This document shows positions 60,085 to 64,000 of a stretch of 64,000 nt of DNA, piece by piece. The notes beneath the pieces are model-generated. The model saw only the letters and a list, made by a program, of their open reading frames with translations, had not been told where the DNA came from and made no database searches. The position numbers and the translations under genes were made by a program. The stretch spans positions 111,362 through 175,361 of the forward strand of contig NZ_WFLI01000011.1 of assembly GCF_009208555.1 (NCBI RefSeq). The letters run 5' to 3'. Numbering within the stretch: the first letter of the stretch is position 1; each line of letters begins with the position of its first letter. Source of the stretch: Janthinobacterium violaceinigrum (GTDB lineage: Bacteria; Pseudomonadota; Gammaproteobacteria; Burkholderiales; Burkholderiaceae_D).

Positions 60085-60846
60085 ATGCAAAATATCAGCG
60101 CGTCAAACGAAGCCAAGGCCAGGCCGGTTCAACTGGTGCTGAGCCAGGCCACTACAGCGGCGGAATTGCGCGAAGTACAGCGTTTGCGTTACAAGGTGTT
60201 TATCGAGACCATGGGCCTGACGTCGCTGGCCAATGCCGATGGCCTCGACAGCGATGAATTCGACGCGCACTGCGATCACCTGATCGTGCGCGACGCCGAT
60301 ACCCTGAAAGTGGTGGGCACCTACCGCGTGCTGAGCGCAGCCAAGGCAGCCAAGATCGGCCGCCTGTATTCGGAAAACGAGTTCGACCTGAGCCGCCTGA
60401 AGAATCTGCGCGGACGCATGGTCGAAGCGGGCCGCGCCTGCATCCACCCGAAATACCGGGGCGGCAGCGTGATCATGCTGCTGTGGTCCGGCCTGGCCGA
60501 ATACATGCGCCGCGAGCGCTGCGACTATCTGGTGGGCTGCGCCAGCATCAGCCTGGCCGATGGCGGCCATAACGCCGTCGCCGTGTACCAGGCGCTGGCC
60601 GAAAAGCACATGGCGCCCGCCGAATACCGCGTCACGCCGCACCTGCCTTTCCCCATCCACAAGGTGGAAGCGGCGCACAAGCCGCAAGTGCCGCCGCTGA
60701 TCAAGGGCTATCTGCGTTCGGGCGCCTGGATTTGCGGCGAACCGGCCTGGGACCCCGATTTCGAAAGCGCCGACATGTTCATGATGATGCCGCTGGCGAA
60801 TCTGGACGAGCGCTATGCGCGCCACTACGGAGTGGTGCCTGGCTAA
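60085..60846 (+). CDS. olsB: Ornithine acyl-ACP N-acyltransferase OlsB
   Basis: A 253-aa GNAT-fold acyltransferase that makes lyso-ornithine lipid from ornithine and 3-hydroxyacyl-ACP, the first step in ornithine-lipid synthesis, allowing membrane phospholipid replacement under phosphate starvation. Characteristic stretches: LREVQRLRYKVFIETMGL, CDHLIVRD, GRMVEAGRACIHPKYRGG and YLVGCASISLAD. The olsA acyltransferase is not in the window. ATG 60085 follows CAGGGGATGAAACC. The Pho box upstream supports the assignment. Its 3' end overlaps the convergent CHAT gene by 68 bp. Confidence 0.85.
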   Translation: MQNISASNEAKARPVQLVLSQATTAAELREVQRLRYKVFIETMGLTSLANADGLDSDEFDAHCDHLIVRDADTLKVVGTYRVLSAAKAAKIGRLYSENEFDLSRLKNLRGRMVEAGRACIHPKYRGGSVIMLLWSGLAEYMRRERCDYLVGCASISLADGGHNAVAVYQALAEKHMAPAEYRVTPHLPFPIHKVEAAHKPQVPPLIKGYLRSGAWICGEPAWDPDFESADMFMMMPLANLDERYARHYGVVPG

Positions 60847-63800
60847 GGTTGCCCAGGTGAGTGCCGGGCAGTGAGGCCTGCAGCTGGCTGGCCAGCGCCT
60901 GCACGGCGCTGCGCAAGCCGGTTTCCGCGCTGTCGGGCGGCAGCAGTTCGAGCAGGAAGCGCAGGGGCACGGTGATCGCTTCGGGTTCGCCGATGCTGCC
61001 GTGGCGCCGCACGGCGTCGTGGTACAGCGCCAGGAAGGCGGCGCGCGCGGACGCGTCGAAGGGCTGGCCGTCCGGTACCTGCCACAGGGCCGCCAGCAGG
61101 GCGGCGCGCACGGGGGCGCCCGCGTCGATGGCGCGGTGTTCGTCCGCGTGGCGCTGGCGCGCATAGGCAATGGCGTCGTGCAGCAGCTCGCCCAGCTGCG
61201 CATCGAGCGCGCGCCAGGCGCCGCTGTCGCCATGGGCTTTCAGCAGCAGGGCGCCCGCCAGCGCCTGGAAAATGAGGTCGCAGTCGGCCACGCCGCTGCG
61301 CAGCCGCGCTTCTTCCAGCGCGGCCAGGCAGGCTTCCGTCATGGCGCGCAGGGCCGGCGTGCCGGAGCCGCCCCCCGCGCAGGACAGGCGTGCCTGCAGG
61401 GCCCAGTAGCGTCCCAGCAGGGCCAGGCGCTGCGCCGTGGGCGACAGCGCCACCAGCAGGTCGATATGCCGGCGTCCATCGTGCAGCAGCTGCCGTCCCT
61501 GTACCGGGTCGGGCACGGCCGGCACGTCGATGCCGGCGCCCGCATCGATGCCGCACAGGGCCGCGCCCTGGCGTATCTCCAGTTCCGCCCAGTGCGCCAG
61601 CGCGCGCAAGCCCACCTTGCCGTCGGCCGCGCTGTGCGCCGCCCGGTAGTGTTCGATGGCGCGCAGCGTGTTGTCCAGGCCACCGAGGCCGGCCCGCGTG
61701 GCGGCCATGTTTTCGCGGATGTCGGCGCAGCCGAAGAAGCGTGCGCGCACGGCTTTCTCGATGCTGCCCAGCTTTTCCTCGATGGCCGCGCGGCGCGCAG
61801 GATCGGCGCCCGCCAGGCGTGCATGCAGGGTTTCCAGATCGGCCAGCAGGTGGCCGTGGTAGTGGTAGTCGGGCGCCTGCCAGGGCCGGCTCTGCGTGTT
61901 AGGAAAGCGGTAGCGGTCGTCGCCATACGCCTGGTAGGCGCCCCAGGTATTCGAGGCGGGAAACTGCAGATAGGCCGCTTCGCGCGCCAGCCGCACGGCG
62001 TCGCCGAAGTATTCGCCGCTCAGCATGGCGTGATAGAAGCTGTGCGCGAAGATGCTGGCCGCCTGGTCGTCGATGCGCCAGCCGGCCGCGATCACCGCCT
62101 GCGAGCCCATTTCAATGAAGGCCGTGGCCAGGCTGGCGGCCAGCTTCGACCACGGCGCGATGGCGTCCGGGCGCATGTCGCCCAGGTGGCAGCAATTGAT
62201 GAAGACGAATTGCGGCACGCGTTTGAGCTTGCCCACCTGCGCCGCCGTCAGCCGCGTCTTCGGTCCCAGCACCAGGCCCGTATGGGCGATGCCGGGGCCC
62301 GCCACTTCGCCGTGGCCGGCCAGGTGGATGGCGAAATAGCGCTCGTCGAACAGGTGCACCAGCACCCGCTGCGCCTGCGGGCGCAGCAGCTCGCGCACCT
62401 GGTAGCCATAGGCGCCGAACATGCGCGCCACGTCCTGTGCTTCGGCCTGCGCGGCGGGCAGCTCGGGCAGGCCGGAATCGGTATCGCCGATCACCAGCAC
62501 GCTGTTGCTGGGCGGGCTGACGGCGGGCGGCTGCTCGCGCAGGCTGGCCAGCTGGCGCACCATGCCGATGCGCGTCGACAGCGGGCTTTCCTCGCTGCCC
62601 GCCTCGTCGCGCATCAATTCCCACGGATAGATGGCGGCGCTCTGGTCGACGGCCAGGATCAGGCCGCGCATCTCGGGGATGGCCGCCTTCAGGCCATTGG
62701 GCAGCATCAGTTCGTACAGGGCGCGCGACAGGCCCGGCTGGTCGGTGGTGTTGTCGGTGGCGTCCATGATCAGGCCATCGACGGCTTGCCGCTGGTTCGG
62801 CTCCTCGTCGACGCTGTTGTGGGCGCGGTCCGTCAGCACGGTGAAGCGCAGGGCGCCCGAGAGATCCGCGGCGACGATCTGCACGCGGCGCCAGCCGTTG
62901 TCGCCGCTCAGGCTGGGCAGGATGCGCCGGTAGCCGCCCGGGCTGTGGCGGATGCGCTGCTCGAACGTGAAGCTGCCCTGGTAGCGCGCCTCGGCCATGA
63001 TCTGCTCGATGGCCACGGCGGCGGCGATGGCGCGCGCCTCGGACTGTTCGTAGATGGCGATATGGCCGATGCGGCAAGCCATGCCCGCGTCTTCCAGGCG
63101 CCGGTTGGCGCTGCGCGCGCCGTCGATCAGGGCGCGCGCGCACAGGGCGATGCTCAAGCCGCCATAGCCGGAGCCGGACAGCAGGCTGGCCACGCGCAAG
63201 CCGTGTTCGCCCGTCGGCGGCGCAGGCACGTGGCCGGCGGCGCGCACCTGCAGGCAGACGCACGCGTATTCGAGCAGGCCGCCGGCAAACGCGCGCGCCA
63301 GTTCGCCCGGGGTCAGCTCTCCCAGCGCGCCCAGGCCGATGACGATGGCGCCGCCGGGCCGGCGCGCCGCATCGGGCTGCAGTACTACCAGGGCCGCGTC
63401 GGGGCGCTGGGGAAAGCGTCCCAGCGCGTGGATTTCCTGCAGCTTGCCGGCCAGCAGACGGTCCAGGAAGCTCATGCTGCCGCGCAGCGATTCATACGCA
63501 TAGCAGCCGCTCATGACGGGCGCGTCGGCCGACGCCATGCTGCCGTGGATGATGGACAGGCTCAGCTGCGGCGTGCAGATCTCGGGCGCGCTGGCGGGGC
63601 CGGCGGCGCCGATGGCGGCGTCGAGCAGTTCCTGCGGCTGCGGGTACAGCGGCTGCGCATCGGGCGCGTACGGGCGGAAGCGGGGCGGAATGCCGCCGGG
63701 TGCGTGCGGCGGGCGCCGGGACAGGCCCGCGCCCTGGCCGTTGTCGAGCAGTTGCGCGATGGCCGGGTAGTAGTCTTTTTGCAGCAGCAGGTCGCCATGC

Positions 63801-64000
63801 GCCACGGGCAGGTAGCAGGCTTCCACGCCGGCCGGCACGGCGCCTTGCCAGGCCGTGCGTCCATCGCCGTCCGGCGACCAGGCTGTCTCGATGCTGCCGC
63901 CGCGCAGGCGCAGCGCCACCGGCGTGTCGGCGCAGCCGGCCAGGTAGCTGCAATGGCGGGCGTCGAGCGGGGCCGCTTCCAGCAGGGCCACGGTGGCGCG
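60779..64000 (-). CDS. Large CHAT-protease protein with N-terminal alpha/beta-hydrolase remnant (5' truncated)
   Basis: At least 1073 residues; the frame is open to the window edge. The segment GDGRTAWQGAVPAG to AHGDLLLQKDYYPAI looks like the end of a lipase-like alpha/beta hydrolase with the acid (GDG) and histidine (HGD). A mid-region (about 150-310) includes LGALGELTPGELARAFAGG. The CHAT caspase-like domain is at about 480-700: catalytic His in IHLAGHGE (near 62313) and Cys in FINCCHLGD (62189-62194). A C-terminal helical repeat region follows (LLDGRRHIDLLVALSPTAQR). CHAT proteins with fused hydrolases occur in bacterial cell-death and immunity systems. Partners beyond the edge are unknown. 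Confidence 0.8.
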   Translation of the reverse strand, partial: RATVALLEAAPLDARHCSYLAGCADTPVALRLRGGSIETAWSPDGDGRTAWQGAVPAGVEACYLPVAHGDLLLQKDYYPAIAQLLDNGQGAGLSRRPPHAPGGIPPRFRPYAPDAQPLYPQPQELLDAAIGAAGPASAPEICTPQLSLSIIHGSMASADAPVMSGCYAYESLRGSMSFLDRLLAGKLQEIHALGRFPQRPDAALVVLQPDAARRPGGAIVIGLGALGELTPGELARAFAGGLLEYACVCLQVRAAGHVPAPPTGEHGLRVASLLSGSGYGGLSIALCARALIDGARSANRRLEDAGMACRIGHIAIYEQSEARAIAAAVAIEQIMAEARYQGSFTFEQRIRHSPGGYRRILPSLSGDNGWRRVQIVAADLSGALRFTVLTDRAHNSVDEEPNQRQAVDGLIMDATDNTTDQPGLSRALYELMLPNGLKAAIPEMRGLILAVDQSAAIYPWELMRDEAGSEESPLSTRIGMVRQLASLREQPPAVSPPSNSVLVIGDTDSGLPELPAAQAEAQDVARMFGAYGYQVRELLRPQAQRVLVHLFDERYFAIHLAGHGEVAGPGIAHTGLVLGPKTRLTAAQVGKLKRVPQFVFINCCHLGDMRPDAIAPWSKLAASLATAFIEMGSQAVIAAGWRIDDQAASIFAHSFYHAMLSGEYFGDAVRLAREAAYLQFPASNTWGAYQAYGDDRYRFPNTQSRPWQAPDYHYHGHLLADLETLHARLAGADPARRAAIEEKLGSIEKAVRARFFGCADIRENMAATRAGLGGLDNTLRAIEHYRAAHSAADGKVGLRALAHWAELEIRQGAALCGIDAGAGIDVPAVPDPVQGRQLLHDGRRHIDLLVALSPTAQRLALLGRYWALQARLSCAGGGSGTPALRAMTEACLAALEEARLRSGVADCDLIFQALAGALLLKAHGDSGAWRALDAQLGELLHDAIAYARQRHADEHRAIDAGAPVRAALLAALWQVPDGQPFDASARAAFLALYHDAVRRHGSIGEPEAITVPLRFLLELLPPDSAETGLRSAVQALASQLQASLPGTHLGNLSQAPLRSGAHSARPDSPAASS

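Noticed and set aside
1..64000. tRNA, rRNA, IS element, integrase, phage genes or CRISPR array
   Set aside because: None recognised on either strand by reading; small RNAs cannot be excluded without a covariance search.

Overview
The window is about 64 kb of GC-rich, densely coded bacterial chromosome. Gene content and style (ssu sulfonate uptake, MocR-BenE, YfiRNB, many GGDEF/EAL proteins, Ala/Lys-rich histone-like protein, GGGGTCAGAC intergenic hairpin, TTG/GTG starts) point to Betaproteobacteria, family Oxalobacteraceae, most likely Janthinobacterium or a close relative. This assignment is by pattern recognition only. I see no rRNA, tRNA, CRISPR, IS element or prophage, and no gap above 300 bp.

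Layout. 1-2005: end of an ssuCB sulfonate importer facing a HAD phosphatase. 2061-9041: META lipoprotein, alpha/beta-hydrolase plus MocR regulator, BenE transporter, CPBP protease, gamma-carbonic anhydrase homologue, desaturase and DUF3144 protein. 9112-12037: one minus-strand operon yfiR-yfiN-yfiB-gntK (c-di-GMP signalling plus gluconokinase). 12195-18142: CPA1 Na+/H+ antiporter, then a periplasmic molybdenum dehydrogenase of three subunits (tri-haem cytochrome c, 2Fe-2S protein, Tat-exported molybdopterin subunit). 18326-26779: metabolic and housekeeping singles (S-formylglutathione hydrolase, sirtuin, signal peptidase I, oleate hydratase, GNAT, VOC, DinB, HDOD). 26819-35030: a minus-strand catabolic island with IclR regulator, acyl-CoA dehydrogenase, acyl-CoA ligase and a complete Liv-type ABC transporter.

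35205-37887 is the most interesting part. Two near-consensus ModE operators precede a TonB-dependent receptor and a small secreted protein of the sulfite-oxidase molybdopterin-binding fold that has no cysteine. I read this as a candidate molybdenum- or molybdopterin-acquisition locus, which fits the two molybdoenzymes and FdhD elsewhere in the window. 37940-41568: a TetR-controlled operon (sugar isomerase-like plus two hydrolases) with a perfect 16-bp palindrome as operator. 41594-52816: orphan flagellar-rod-like protein, hydrolase, NYN-LOTUS RNA-binding protein with a long basic tail, haemolysin III, LysR, zinc ribbon, CHASE-PAS-GGDEF-EAL protein, spermidine-synthase-like protein and a degenerate GGDEF protein.

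53101-64000: ChaA, a roughly 120-bp nested palindrome, then ppx behind a triple Pho box, a histone-like protein, fdhD (start codon inside a 10-bp hairpin), a YdeP/FdhF-type molybdoenzyme, olsB behind a second triple Pho box, and a large CHAT-protease protein cut by the window edge. The two Pho boxes connect polyphosphate turnover and ornithine-lipid synthesis to phosphate starvation.
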